Notes: generated by a model from the letters alone, not told the origin. A DNA stretch of 64,000 nucleotides from Clostridium disporicum (GCF_001405015.1 NZ_CYZX01000012.1:42860-106859); one strand, 5' to 3'. Shown: positions 9,491 to 20,145, counted from the first letter of the stretch. Numbers and translations: made by a program.

Positions 9491-10573
9491 ATGACGGTAT
9501 ATCTAGTTAATTTAGTTATCGTAACAATATTTAGTTTGCTGGCTGATATTGTAGTAAAAGATAAATACCATTATGGGAAAAGAAAATATAATTTATTATT
9601 TTTATTTATAGCACTTTTATCTTTAATACTTGTTTCAGGATTAAGATACAAAGTAGGAACAGACTTTGCACAATATAGCGAAATATATTCTGTATTCGGA
9701 AATCAACCTATTAGTTGGGGAGAGCAAGAGTTTGGATTTGATGCTTTAAATAAAATTTTATATAGAATAAATAAAAATCCACAATTCTTCTTTTTAATAA
9801 CGTCAATTTTAATTAACTTAGGAATTGTAATTTTTGTAAGAGAATATTCAATAAATTTACCACTATCTATGTATTTTTATATAACTAACTATACATATTA
9901 TGTAACTATGAATGGTGTTAGACAATATATTGCAGCTGTAATATTAGCGTTAGGATTTAAATTTGTATTAAACAAAGACTTTAAGAGATACGTAATAGTT
10001 ATTTTGATAGCATCTACTTTTCATGCATCTGCTTTTATTATGATACCAGTATATTTCTTAGCTATTACTGATATAAAATCTATATGGAATAAGGGATTTT
10101 CATGCCTTATTGGATTTGCATTTGTATTTTATCAGCCTTTTGTAAATATTATGTTTAAATTTCTAGAAAACTCCTCCTATGCCCATTATCAAAGTGAATT
10201 ATCTAATTTAGATGATGGAGCTAATATATTAAGAGTTATTGTATGGGCATTACCAATAGTATTATTTGCATTAAGAAAAAAAAGGGCAGAAGAAATGTTT
10301 GGTGAAAAATCTAGCATAATATTTAATTTTTGTTTTTATGGGATGTGTTTTATGGCATTAGCATATAGACATAAGTATTTTGCAAGATTAACTATGTATT
10401 TTGATATATATTATTTATTGTTATTTCCTATGATTATTAAGTTATTTAATAAAAAGGAAAATAGAATTATAGCATATGGAATGGTAGTTGGATATTTCTT
10501 ATACTCGACATTCTTATTATTGTCTGGTGATGCATGGATTTATCCATATAAATATAATTTAAATATATTTTAA
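9491..10573 (+). CDS. EpsG-family polysaccharide polymerase (Wzy-type)
   Basis: Polytopic membrane protein of 360 aa with about ten hydrophobic helices. The family-typical segments SGLRYKVGTDFAQY near residue 50 and NGVRQYIAAVILALG near residue 140 identify the EpsG group. These proteins polymerise flipped repeat units on the outer face of the membrane. With the flippase at 20.1 kb and the Wzz-like protein at 4.5 kb it completes a Wzx/Wzy-dependent assembly set. Confidence 0.87.
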   Translation: MTVYLVNLVIVTIFSLLADIVVKDKYHYGKRKYNLLFLFIALLSLILVSGLRYKVGTDFAQYSEIYSVFGNQPISWGEQEFGFDALNKILYRINKNPQFFFLITSILINLGIVIFVREYSINLPLSMYFYITNYTYYVTMNGVRQYIAAVILALGFKFVLNKDFKRYVIVILIASTFHASAFIMIPVYFLAITDIKSIWNKGFSCLIGFAFVFYQPFVNIMFKFLENSSYAHYQSELSNLDDGANILRVIVWALPIVLFALRKKRAEEMFGEKSSIIFNFCFYGMCFMALAYRHKYFARLTMYFDIYYLLLFPMIIKLFNKKENRIIAYGMVVGYFLYSTFLLLSGDAWIYPYKYNLNIF

Positions 10574-10588
10574 AATGGGGAGAAAGTG

Positions 10589-11311
10589 ATGAATAAGATA
10601 CCTAAAATAATACATTATTGCTGGTTTGGAAGAGGAGAAAAACCTGACATAGTTAGAAGGTGTATAGATAGTTGGAAAAAGAATTTAATAGGATACCAGA
10701 TAAAAGAATGGAATGAAGACTCATTCGATATAAATACTAATGATTTTGTTAGACAAGCTTATGAAAATAAAAAATATGCTTTTGTAAGTGATTATGTAAG
10801 GGTATTTGCTCTTTATAATTATGGTGGAATATATTTAGATACTGATGTAGAGGTTATACAGAATTTTGATAAGTATTTAGATAATGAAAGTTTTTGGGGA
10901 TTTGAAGTTGGAAATTATGTAGCTACAAGCACAATAGGAGCAACTAAAGGAAATAAATTAATAAAAAAATTTTTAGATTCTTATGAAGGAAAGACATTCT
11001 TAAATGAAGATGGAAGTTTTAATGTAACTACTAATGTAAAGATTGTAAGTAAGATATTTGAAGACTTAGGAATTAAGCTAAATGGAGAATATCAAAGAAT
11101 AGAAGGTATAGGAGCAATTTATCCATTAGAGATATTCTCGCCTTATGATTATAGATATTATGAAGATTTAAGAAATAATGATACAGTATGTATTCATCAT
11201 TATTATAAAAGCTGGTTACCTATATCAGAAAAGATAAAGCAATACTTAAAAAAGAACATTATAAAGATATTTGGTAGTAAGATATTGAAGAAAAAGGAGA
11301 GGCTTATATGA
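10589..11311 (+). CDS. Glycosyltransferase family 32 (DXD sugar-binding) protein
   Basis: The start IPKIIHYCWFGRGEKPD and the DXD motif GGIYLDTDVEV (near residue 95) are diagnostic of the Gly_transf_sug/GT32 family, which adds hexoses or similar sugars in capsule synthesis. About 240 aa, near the usual size. GTG 10586 and ATG 10589 are adjacent; ATG 10589 is chosen after GGGGAGA. The 3' end overlaps the next gene by 4 nt. Confidence 0.88.
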   Translation: MNKIPKIIHYCWFGRGEKPDIVRRCIDSWKKNLIGYQIKEWNEDSFDINTNDFVRQAYENKKYAFVSDYVRVFALYNYGGIYLDTDVEVIQNFDKYLDNESFWGFEVGNYVATSTIGATKGNKLIKKFLDSYEGKTFLNEDGSFNVTTNVKIVSKIFEDLGIKLNGEYQRIEGIGAIYPLEIFSPYDYRYYEDLRNNDTVCIHHYYKSWLPISEKIKQYLKKNIIKIFGSKILKKKERLI

Positions 11312-12504
11312 AGAAGAGAGTAATTATAGTTGCAGATAGCCTTGAAATAGGAGGTATAGAAAGAAGTTTAATAAGCATGATGGATAATTTTGATTATGAT
11401 AATTATCAAGTAGATTTAATGCTTTATCAAAAATCAGGAGAGTTATTAGAAAACTTAGATAAGAGAGTAAATTTATTAGAATCTCAAAATAGATGTAAAA
11501 CTTTTGGAATACCGGTTAAAGAGCTTATTAAAAAAGGAAACTTATTAATGGCGTCTGGAAGAATAATAGCAAATATATTAGCTAAGTGTATTTCTAAAAT
11601 CAGAAATATAGAGGATATAGGTTATTACCAAACTCAATTAATGTACAAGTTCACTCATTTTTTATTAAAAAGAGAAAAACAGAATTATGATATAGCAATA
11701 GGATATGTATGGCCACATGATTATATACTAAAAAAAGTTAATTCAAAAGTGAAAATTGGCTGGATACATACAGATTATTCAACTATAGACATAAATAGAA
11801 AAATAGATGAAAAAATGTGGAGCAAACTAGATTATATTATATCTATATCAGATGAATGCACAAGAGCATTTGAAAAAATTTATCCGAACTTAAAAGAAAA
11901 AATAATTTTAGTAGAGAATATTACTTCACCTCAATTTATCAATAATAAATCTAAAGAAAAATTAGAGTTAAATATTAATGATAAATATTTTAATATAATA
12001 TCTGTAGGAAGAATATGTTATCAAAAAGGTTTTGATATAGCTGTACAGGTATTAGCAGAGGTACATTCTAGGGGATATAAGAATATTAGATGGAATATTA
12101 TTGGATTTGGTCCGGATGAAGAAAAAATTAGAGAATTAATTAAGAAATACAATGTTGAGGATAGCTTCATTTTACATGGTAAAAAAGTTAATCCTTATCC
12201 GTATATAGCAAAATGCGATTTATATGTACAACCTTCAAGATATGAAGGTAAGGCAGTAACTATTAATGAAGCAAAAATTTTAGGGAAAGCCATAATAATA
12301 ACAAATTATTCAACAGCAAGTAGTCAGATAGAAAATATGGTTGATGGAATTATAACAGAATTAGATATAGATAAAATTACAGATAGCATTATTAATTTAT
12401 ATAAAGATAAAGAATTAAGAATAAGTTTAGAAAAAAATTGTAGGAATAAATCATATGAAAATAGTAAAGAATTACTAAAATTGTATAAGGTAATGAATAT
12501 TTAG
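11308..12504 (+). CDS. Glycosyltransferase family 4 (GT-B)
   Basis: GT-B enzyme of 398 aa. It begins VIIVADSLEIGGIERSLISM, the glycine-rich acceptor-domain loop. The donor domain has SVGRICYQKGFDIAVQVLAE, a GFGPDEEKI segment and the GT4 signature QPSRYEGKAVTINEAKILGK. It starts 4 nt inside the preceding GT32 gene, so the two are probably translationally coupled. Confidence 0.88.
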   Translation: MKKRVIIVADSLEIGGIERSLISMMDNFDYDNYQVDLMLYQKSGELLENLDKRVNLLESQNRCKTFGIPVKELIKKGNLLMASGRIIANILAKCISKIRNIEDIGYYQTQLMYKFTHFLLKREKQNYDIAIGYVWPHDYILKKVNSKVKIGWIHTDYSTIDINRKIDEKMWSKLDYIISISDECTRAFEKIYPNLKEKIILVENITSPQFINNKSKEKLELNINDKYFNIISVGRICYQKGFDIAVQVLAEVHSRGYKNIRWNIIGFGPDEEKIRELIKKYNVEDSFILHGKKVNPYPYIAKCDLYVQPSRYEGKAVTINEAKILGKAIIITNYSTASSQIENMVDGIITELDIDKITDSIINLYKDKELRISLEKNCRNKSYENSKELLKLYKVMNI

Positions 12505-12516
12505 ATGGGAGAAATT

Positions 12517-13476
12517 ATGGAGTATTCAATTTGTATAAGAACACTTGGAACAGCAGGTGAAAAGTACGAAAAGCTTATAAAAAGTATAGGAAATCTTAAT
12601 ATAAAGCCAAAAGAAGTTATTGTAGTAATTCCTAAAGGGTATGAAATACCAAATATTAAGGCCGATAATCAGAGAATTGTATATTCTGAAAAAGGAATGT
12701 TACTTCAAAGAATAGTAGGTTATGAAGAAGCAAAGACAGAATATGTATTATTACTTGATGATGATATTGAATTTGAAGCAAATTTAATTGATGAATTAAA
12801 TCTTCCGATAATAGAAGGAAAGTGTAGTATTACTTTTCCTATATATAAAGATTTATTATTACAAGGTGGAATAAGAAGTTTTATTTCTGCTGCTACACTA
12901 TCATCTGTACCAGATAAGAAAAATAAAAATCAATTTGTGAAAATAATGTTATCTGGAGGTTCAAGATATAATAGCAATTTAGATAGTAGCAAAAAGTATT
13001 TATATAGTGAAAGTGCTCCAGGAATGTGTGTATTTGCAAGAAGAGAAGCTTTAATTAAAGCTAATTTAAGAGATGAGCTTTGGGTAGATAATGTTGGATA
13101 TCCATTAAGGGAGGATGCAGCTTTAATATATAAATCTTTTTTAACTAATAATAAAATAATTGGAGTTCAAGGAATTAATATAACTCATTTAGATGGAGGC
13201 AGTAGTGAAAATAATAGAAATTTAAAAGCCGCTTATGCAAATACATATAACCAGATTTTATTTTGGAAGAGATTTGTTTATTCTAATAGTAAAAATAAAG
13301 TTAATAAATTTAAATCAAATATAGCAATAAGATATTGGGCTGTTGCTACATTTATATATTTAACAATTAAAGTTATTTTAAGTAGAGATATAGAATTATA
13401 TAAAAAATCAGTTAGTGGTATAAAAAATGGGTTTAGAGATATAAAAAATAAGCAGGAGGAAATATGGCAAGTATAG
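12517..13476 (+). CDS. Glycosyltransferase family 2-like protein
   Basis: GT-A fold with VLLLDDDIEFEANL (DDD metal site near residue 85) and a later LREDAALIYKSF acidic segment. The protein starts EYSICIRTLGTAGEKY, somewhat unlike ordinary GT2 proteins. A hydrophobic helix near residues 280-300 suggests membrane association. ATG 12505 directly follows the previous stop, but GGGAGAAA (12508-12515) favours ATG 12517. Confidence 0.8.
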   Translation: MEYSICIRTLGTAGEKYEKLIKSIGNLNIKPKEVIVVIPKGYEIPNIKADNQRIVYSEKGMLLQRIVGYEEAKTEYVLLLDDDIEFEANLIDELNLPIIEGKCSITFPIYKDLLLQGGIRSFISAATLSSVPDKKNKNQFVKIMLSGGSRYNSNLDSSKKYLYSESAPGMCVFARREALIKANLRDELWVDNVGYPLREDAALIYKSFLTNNKIIGVQGINITHLDGGSSENNRNLKAAYANTYNQILFWKRFVYSNSKNKVNKFKSNIAIRYWAVATFIYLTIKVILSRDIELYKKSVSGIKNGFRDIKNKQEEIWQV

Positions 13477-14531
13477 ATACTCTAAAGAAAGTTGCGAAGA
13501 TAAGCAAGTATATAGGTTTTACTTCTTTTTGCTACTTTTTAAATAGAAATAGGAAAAGAACTATAGCATATCATAATGTCATACCAGATAAGTACTGGGA
13601 TGATTCTATACATTTAGCACATTCAATGAAAGAGAGTAGCTTTAGAAAGCAAATAAATATAATAAAAAATAGATTCAAAGTCGATTTAGATATATATAAT
13701 CCTAAAACATTAACATTAACATTTGATGATGGATATTTAAATCAATACACAGTAGCAAGTAAAATATTAGATGAGAATGAGATTACAGGTTACTTTTTTT
13801 GTGCAGCTGATTTAATTAACAATGGAAAAACTTTAGATATGGATATGCTGCAATATTGGATAAGCTATGTTCCTTATGGAATTTACAATATTGAAGAACT
13901 AGGTTTAAGTTTAAATATAAGAAATGAAGAATCAAGAAAAAGTGAATGGCAAAAGATATCAGATAAATTAGATGAAGGCATTAAATTATGTAATATGAAA
14001 AATATATTAGATAATATATACAAGTTTGAAGAATTAAGAAATTATAAGAATCATGAGCAAATGTATAAAATAAGATTTAGTTCAATAGATATGGAAAGCA
14101 TAAATAAAATGAAAGAAAATGGTCACAAAATAGGGGCACATACAGCAAAACATTTAAAATTATCAGAATTAAGTAAGTTTGAGCTCAGAGAAGATATAAA
14201 TATTTGCAAATATAATATAGAAAAGATATATAATACAAAAATATTTTGCTATCCATACGGAAGCCAAAAGGATATTTCAGAGGAAGTTATTGAAGAGCTT
14301 AAGAAAAATAATTTTACAAATTCATTTGCATATAGCAATGGTCCACTAAGGGGAATGGATTATAATGATTACTTTATGCCAAGGATGTTTATTCCAGATA
14401 CTGATGATAAAGATTTGATAAATTTTGTTTTGTCAGGAGCAAAACATTTTGTTAGCTTTAGAAAATTATTACCTAAATTAGGAGATGAAGCTTGTGGAAA
14501 CGAAAGTAAGTATAGTAGTGCCAGTATATAA
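13464..14531 (+). CDS. NodB-type polysaccharide deacetylase
   Basis: Carbohydrate esterase family 4 member of 355 aa. The catalytic motif LTLTFDDGYLNQ (Asp-Asp metal/base) is near residue 90. The zinc HxxxH is in GAHTAKHLKLSEL and the CYPYGS motif follows. It lacks a clear signal peptide, so it may act on lipid-linked intermediates inside the cell. It would remove an N-acetyl or O-acyl group from a repeat-unit sugar. AGGAGG (13454-13459) supports the start, which lies 13 nt inside the preceding gene. Confidence 0.86.
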   Translation: MASIDTLKKVAKISKYIGFTSFCYFLNRNRKRTIAYHNVIPDKYWDDSIHLAHSMKESSFRKQINIIKNRFKVDLDIYNPKTLTLTFDDGYLNQYTVASKILDENEITGYFFCAADLINNGKTLDMDMLQYWISYVPYGIYNIEELGLSLNIRNEESRKSEWQKISDKLDEGIKLCNMKNILDNIYKFEELRNYKNHEQMYKIRFSSIDMESINKMKENGHKIGAHTAKHLKLSELSKFELREDINICKYNIEKIYNTKIFCYPYGSQKDISEEVIEELKKNNFTNSFAYSNGPLRGMDYNDYFMPRMFIPDTDDKDLINFVLSGAKHFVSFRKLLPKLGDEACGNESKYSSASI

Positions 14532-15504
14532 TGCTGAGAATTATATAGCGAAGTGTATTGATTCAATTTTAGATAGTACTCTAAAAGAAATTGAAGTAAT
14601 TTTAATAAATGATGGATCAAAAGATAGCAGTGGAAAAATTATAGACGAATATGTTAAAAAGGATTCTAGAATTAAAGTTATTCATCAAAAAAATAGTGGT
14701 CCAGCAGTTACTAGAAATAAAGGTATTAAAATAGCTAAAGGAAATTATGTTGGATTTGTTGATAGTGATGATACTATAGAGAAAAATATGTTTTATGAAT
14801 TATATAATTTAGCGAATAAAAAAGAAGTCGAAGTGGCAATGTGCGGATATAATGAAATAAATACTAGAGATAATAGTAAATTTATTGTTACAACGAACTT
14901 AGAGAATAATAAAGTTTATAATAAAGATGAAATAAAAGATAATATAATAAAAACTTTTACTAAAAGCAAAAATTATGGTTTCTTTTCTTTGTGTAATAAA
15001 ATTTATTTAAGAGAATGGATATTAGATAAAAATATATTAATGGATGAAAAAAGATTTCATGGTGAAGACTGGCTATTCAACATAAATGTATTTTTAAATT
15101 TAAATTCCTTTATATGCACAGACAAAATTTTATATAATTACATTCATGTAAATAATGAAAGCTTAATGGTTAAGTATAGGGAAAATCAGTTTGATTTATT
15201 TTTAGATGGAAGACTAAAAGTTTTAGAGTTAATACCAAATGAATTAATTGATTATGAAAATTTCAATAGAAATTTTGTAATAGAGTTTTCATCATACATT
15301 CTAAATACGTACAAAAACGTTAAGGATAATAAAAAAAGAAGAGAATTATTAAAAAATGTTATTAATAATAATGAAGTTCTAAAAGCATCTAAAGAAGCCA
15401 GTGGATTGCCAATACATTTTAAAACAACAACATTCTTTATAAGAAATAATATGAAATGGTTAGCTTTACCTACATATAAATTTATGAGTATGTTAATAAA
15501 TTAA
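14494..15504 (+). CDS. Glycosyltransferase family 2
   Basis: GT-A transferase of about 336 aa: VSIVVPVYNAENYIAKC, VILINDGSKDSSGKI, and the DxD region GFVDSDDTIEKN. The HGEDWLFNINVFL segment is typical of capsule GT2 enzymes. ATG 14485 is in frame, but AGGAG (14480-14484) overlaps it and is well spaced from GTG 14494, so I choose 14494. The gene overlaps the deacetylase by 38 nt. First of three related GT2 genes in tandem. Confidence 0.87.
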   Translation: METKVSIVVPVYNAENYIAKCIDSILDSTLKEIEVILINDGSKDSSGKIIDEYVKKDSRIKVIHQKNSGPAVTRNKGIKIAKGNYVGFVDSDDTIEKNMFYELYNLANKKEVEVAMCGYNEINTRDNSKFIVTTNLENNKVYNKDEIKDNIIKTFTKSKNYGFFSLCNKIYLREWILDKNILMDEKRFHGEDWLFNINVFLNLNSFICTDKILYNYIHVNNESLMVKYRENQFDLFLDGRLKVLELIPNELIDYENFNRNFVIEFSSYILNTYKNVKDNKKRRELLKNVINNNEVLKASKEASGLPIHFKTTTFFIRNNMKWLALPTYKFMSMLIN

Positions 15505-15523
15505 GCTTATAAAGGAGAAGTAT

Positions 15524-16549
15524 ATGAAAGTAAGTGTGATTATTCCTGTATATAATAGTGAAAAGTATTTAGATAGATGCTTAAATTCTTTAATAAAACA
15601 ATCATATTCAGATATAGAAGTAATTATAATTGATAATGGATCTAAAGATAATAGTATTAATATAATAAAAGAATATTCTAAAAATGATAATAGAATTAAG
15701 ATGTATACTTGCAATACTAGTGGGGCATCATCGGCTAGAAATTTAGGTTTAAATAATGCAAGTGGAGAATATGCATTATTTGTTGATTCTGATGATTATA
15801 TAAGTGAAGATTATGTAGAGAAAATGATTAGCTATGTAAAAAGTAAAAAGACTATGGTTTTATGTAACAATCAAGAAATATGGGAAGATAGAATTGATGA
15901 AAGACAGCTATTTGAAAATGTAGATGATGAAATATTATCTAAAGAAGAAGTAATTAAAGAAATAGCTAGTGGTAAGGCAGGATTGGTATGTAGTAAGCTT
16001 ATTGATTTAAGTATAGTAAAGGAAAATAATATACAGTTTGATACTAATGTAAAGTTAAGTGAAGATTTATTGTTCTTTTTAGAAATAGCTAAATATACCG
16101 AAGAGTTTATTCATATAAATGAAAGTTTATATTTTTATGACAGAAGAAATGAAAATAGTATAACTAGAAGATATTTAGAAAATGCATGGGAAAATCAGAT
16201 ATATGTATTAAATAAAGTTGAGCAGATATTATCACAGCTAAATATTAAGGAAGAGGATAAAGATTTAATATTATGTAACAAACTGAAAAATTGTATTAAT
16301 TTTTCTATTATAAATGAGTTAGATGATATTAATTTCAAGAATTTTAAACATAAGGTAAGAAATATTAAAGAAATACTAAATAAAAAAATAAATGTGGAAA
16401 AAATTGAGAAAAAGAGTTATAATAGTTTTCAAGAGAGAGTAATATTATCGGGAATAAAAGCTTATAGCAAGAGCATGTGGATTATCCAATTGCTTTTTAT
16501 TTTTAAAGTTTTAATTCCAATAAAATACAAAATTGAAACTATAAGGTAG
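15524..16549 (+). CDS. Glycosyltransferase family 2
   Basis: GT-A transferase of 341 aa with VSVIIPVYNSEKYLDRC, VIIIDNGSKDNS and LFVDSDDYISEDYV. Note Asn in IDNGSKD where most relatives have Asp (IND/VND-DGS). The C-terminal 120 residues are Lys/Asn-rich with a terminal hydrophobic stretch that could bind the membrane. Good GGAGAAG ribosome site. Similar in layout to the genes before and after it, suggesting duplication and divergence. Confidence 0.87.
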   Translation: MKVSVIIPVYNSEKYLDRCLNSLIKQSYSDIEVIIIDNGSKDNSINIIKEYSKNDNRIKMYTCNTSGASSARNLGLNNASGEYALFVDSDDYISEDYVEKMISYVKSKKTMVLCNNQEIWEDRIDERQLFENVDDEILSKEEVIKEIASGKAGLVCSKLIDLSIVKENNIQFDTNVKLSEDLLFFLEIAKYTEEFIHINESLYFYDRRNENSITRRYLENAWENQIYVLNKVEQILSQLNIKEEDKDLILCNKLKNCINFSIINELDDINFKNFKHKVRNIKEILNKKINVEKIEKKSYNSFQERVILSGIKAYSKSMWIIQLLFIFKVLIPIKYKIETIR

Positions 16550-16557
16550 GTGAGAAA

Positions 16558-17574
16558 GTGAAACCTTTAGTAAGTGTAATAGTACCTGTATATAATGTTG
16601 AAAAATATCTTAATAAATGTGTTGATTCAATAATAAATCAAACTTTAAAAGATATTGAAATAATATTAGTGAATGATGGTTCAACTGATAACTGTCCATC
16701 AATTATTGATGAATATGCTAAAAGTGATAATAGAATAATAGCCATACATAAAGAAAATGGAGGACAAGGCTCTGCTAGAAATGCAGGATTAGATATTGCT
16801 AGGGGAGAGTATATAGGATTCGTTGATTCAGATGACTGGATAGATTTAAATATGTATGAAGAGCTATACGAATCTTTGCTTAATAATAATGCAGATATAG
16901 CTATATGTAGTAGACAGGTTTATTATGAAGATTACTCTATAAAATATAGTATTAAGGTAAACAATCATGTGTATAAAAATATAGATAAGAATATTATAAA
17001 TTATATTACAAGTGATATGATTTATCCTAATGCCTTACTGGTTACTAATAAATTATATAAAGCAAAATTAATTAAATATAAATTGATAAATTTTGAAAAT
17101 ATTAAAGAAATTGGGAGTGAAGATACTTTATTTAATTATAAATTATTATTAGATACTAAAAAAATAGTATCTAATAATAAAGTAAACTATAATCAATTAT
17201 TCAGAAATGGATCTACAATGAGAACCTATAATAAGGGATATCTACTAAGGTTATCTAACTTAATAGATAAAATTATTGAGATATCTGATGATTATAGAGT
17301 GGCAACGATTTTTTATATTCATTTTATGGGTAGATATTCAAAACTTATAATAGAATTTTCAAAGAATAAACAAAAAGATTTGATTTATGAATATAAAGAT
17401 GCAATGGAGAAAAAGACATTTATAGAATGTACTAAAAATGTTTTAGTTAATAAAGATAAAATACTAAATAAACTAGGGTATAGGAGTAATGGAATAATAA
17501 TAATGAAAATTAAAGCATTATTATTGCTACTTAGATGTTATGGTATAAGAGCAAAATTAGAGCAAATGATTTAA
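16558..17574 (+). CDS. Glycosyltransferase family 2
   Basis: GT-A transferase of 338 aa with VSVIVPVYNVEKYLNKC, ILVNDGSTDNCPSII and GFVDSDDWIDLNM. GSEDTLFNYKLLL occupies the position of the catalytic-base loop. GTG start preceded by AGGTGAG. Third of the tandem GT2 genes; it ends 15 nt before the UDP-sugar dehydrogenase remnant. Confidence 0.87.
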   Translation: MKPLVSVIVPVYNVEKYLNKCVDSIINQTLKDIEIILVNDGSTDNCPSIIDEYAKSDNRIIAIHKENGGQGSARNAGLDIARGEYIGFVDSDDWIDLNMYEELYESLLNNNADIAICSRQVYYEDYSIKYSIKVNNHVYKNIDKNIINYITSDMIYPNALLVTNKLYKAKLIKYKLINFENIKEIGSEDTLFNYKLLLDTKKIVSNNKVNYNQLFRNGSTMRTYNKGYLLRLSNLIDKIIEISDDYRVATIFYIHFMGRYSKLIIEFSKNKQKDLIYEYKDAMEKKTFIECTKNVLVNKDKILNKLGYRSNGIIIMKIKALLLLLRCYGIRAKLEQMI

Positions 17575-17589
17575 AAGAGGTGAATGAAA

Positions 17590-18927
17590 GTGAATATAGT
17601 TATAGCAGGTACTGGATATGTTGGATTAGTTACAGGAGCATGTCTTTCAGAAATAGGACATAAAGTAACGTGTATAGATATAGATTAAAAAAAAGTTGAA
17701 ATAATGAAACAAGGAATTTCACCTATATATGAACCAGGGCTAGATGAATTATTAAGTAAAAATTATAAAAAAGGTAGATTAAATTTTACAAGTGATTATA
17801 AGAATGCATATAAAAATGCAGATATTATTTTTATTGGTGTTGGAACCCCTGAAAGAGAAGATGGATCTGCTAATTTAGATTATGTGTTTAGTGTATGTAA
17901 ACAGATTGCAAATAATATAAAAAATGATTGTTTAGTCGTAGTGAAATCAACAGTACCAATTGGAACTAATGATAAAGTAGAAGAGTTTTTAAAAGAGAAT
18001 TTGATTAATGATGTGAATGTTGAAGTTGCATCAAATCCAGAATTCTTATCTCAAGGAACAGCAGTAACAGATACGTTATATGCATCAAGAATAGTTATAG
18101 GTGTAGAGTCAAAAAATGCCGAAAATATATTAAGACAAGTATACGAAAAATTTGGACAACCTATAATAGTTACAAATAGAAGAAGTGCTGAAATGATTAA
18201 ATATGCCTCTAATGACTTTTTAGCTTTAAAGATTTCATTCATAAATGAAATGGCAAATTTTTGTGAAATAGTTGGAGCAGATATCCAGGAAGTTGCAAGA
18301 GGGATGAGTTATGACTCAAGAATAGGAAGTAAATTTTTAAATGCTGGTTTAGGCTACGGTGGTTCTTGTTTTCCTAAAGATACAAAAGCTCTTCATTGGC
18401 TATCAAATGATCATGGATATGAGATTAAAACTATTAAAGCAGCCATTGAAGTAAATGAAAATCAGAAGTTTAAACTTTTTAGGAAAGCAAAGCAACTCTT
18501 TGGATCTTTGAAAGGAAAGAGAGTAGCTATACTTGGATTGACTTTTAAACCAGGAACTGATGATTTAAGAGAAGCACCGTCAATACCTAATATAAGGAGA
18601 CTATTAGATGAAGGATGTGAGGTTATTGCATATGACCCGATTGGAATTAATAATTTTAAGAAATTGTTTGGAGATAAGATTTTATATGCAGATACAATTA
18701 GGGATTCATTAATAAATTCTGATATGGTTTTTATTTTTACAGAATGGAAAGAAATAAAAGAGTTCGATTTATTTGAATATGTGAATTTAATGAATACACC
18801 AATAGTATTTGATGGAAGGAATTGCTATAGTATTTCTCAGGTAAAAAATTATAATATTAACTATTATTCTATAGGAAGAGAAGAAGTATTAAACCTTGAA
18901 AAGGCTGATGTTACTATAACTGTATAA
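17590..18927 (+). pseudogene. ugd: UDP-glucose/GDP-mannose dehydrogenase broken by in-frame TAA
   Basis: The gene would make UDP-glucuronate or a similar uronic acid. From GTG 17590 (AGAGG at 17576-17580) the frame reads through the NAD motif IAGTGYVGLVTGA to CIDID, then a TAA at 17686-17688 (codon 33). The same frame continues with KKVEIMKQGISPIYEPGL to 18927. Catalytic parts are intact downstream: VGTPEREDGS, GYGGSCFPKDTKAL (nucleophile Cys) and LTFKPGTDDLREAPS. Homologues usually have Glu at the stop position, so one GAA-to-TAA change explains it. Re-initiation at ATG 17704 would give a 407-aa protein without the NAD-binding loop. Read error or readthrough remain possible. Confidence 0.88.
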
Positions 18928-18963
18928 GAAGATAATTATAGAATAAATTTTAAAGAGGGTTTT

Positions 18964-20112
18964 ATGAGAATTATTAAATATGGAATTGATATTAGTAAAA
19001 TAATATTATGCAAAGCAATTTCAATTGTAATGAAAGTTAATAGGAATAATAGAGATATATGGTTAATTGGGGAACGAAAAGATGAAGCAAAGGATAATGG
19101 ATACCATCTATTTAAATATGTAAGAGAAAAACATCCAGAACAGAAAATATATTATGTAATAGACAAAAATTCAAATGACATTAGGAAAATAGAAAAATAT
19201 AATAATATAATATATCATGGAACATTTAAACATTATTTATATTACGTATTAGCAACAAAATTAATTTGTGCACATCAATCAAGTACTATACCAGATTCTC
19301 CTGTTTGTTGGAAATTGGGACAATATGGATTTTTAAAAAAGAAAAAAATATATATAAAACATGGAATAATAAAGGAAAAAATAAAGTCTCATATGTATGA
19401 AAACACTAAATTTGATATGATAATTTGTGGTGCAAAACCAGAATATGATTTTGTTAAATCTGAATTGGGATATCCAGAAGAAAATGTTAAATATTTAGGA
19501 TTATGTAGATTTGATAATTTACATAATTTCAAAGTTAAAAATCAAATATTGGTTATGCCAACATGGAGAGCTTGGTTTGGTAGTACATGGGGTAAAGAAA
19601 GTGATGATGATTTCTTAAAGTCAGAGTATTTTAAAAACTATGAGGATTTAATTACAAGTAGAGAGCTAGAGAAATATTTAAAAAAAAATGGTGTAAATTT
19701 AATATTCTATCCTCATTATGAAATGCAAAGATACTTGAAATATTTTACTACCAATAGTGAGCGAATAATTATTGCAGATTCAAAACAATATGATGTTCAG
19801 ACCTTATTGAAGGAATCTAAATTGTTAATTACAGATTATTCAAGTATAGCTTTTGATTTTGCTTATATGAAAAAGCCTATTATATATTATCAATTTGACA
19901 AGGATGAATATGATAAAAGGCATTATTCAAAAGGATATTTCGATTATAAAAGAGATGGGTTTGGTCCTGTAACTAGCAATGTAGATGAACTTGTTAGAAA
20001 TATAAAAGTAATAGATAATGAAGAAAAATATATATATAAGGTTAGTAAATTTTTTGAAATTTATGATAACCAAAATTGTATGAGAACATATAAGGAAGTA
20101 TGCAGCTTATAA
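18964..20112 (+). CDS. CDP-glycerol glycerophosphotransferase-family protein (TagB/TagF-like)
   Basis: GT-B-like transferase of 382 aa that moves a polyol phosphate from a CDP donor. Family landmarks are KIYIKHGIIKEKIKSHM, VKYLGLCRFDNLHN, VMPTWRAWFG and ITDYSSIAFDFAYMKKPIIYY near residue 290. It would attach a phosphoglycerol or other polyol-phosphate branch to the repeat unit, giving a teichoic-acid-like capsule. No CDP-glycerol synthesis gene is present in this window. Confidence 0.87.
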   Translation: MRIIKYGIDISKIILCKAISIVMKVNRNNRDIWLIGERKDEAKDNGYHLFKYVREKHPEQKIYYVIDKNSNDIRKIEKYNNIIYHGTFKHYLYYVLATKLICAHQSSTIPDSPVCWKLGQYGFLKKKKIYIKHGIIKEKIKSHMYENTKFDMIICGAKPEYDFVKSELGYPEENVKYLGLCRFDNLHNFKVKNQILVMPTWRAWFGSTWGKESDDDFLKSEYFKNYEDLITSRELEKYLKKNGVNLIFYPHYEMQRYLKYFTTNSERIIIADSKQYDVQTLLKESKLLITDYSSIAFDFAYMKKPIIYYQFDKDEYDKRHYSKGYFDYKRDGFGPVTSNVDELVRNIKVIDNEEKYIYKVSKFFEIYDNQNCMRTYKEVCSL

Positions 20113-20145
20113 ATAAATATGCTGTATTATAGTTGAGGATTAATT

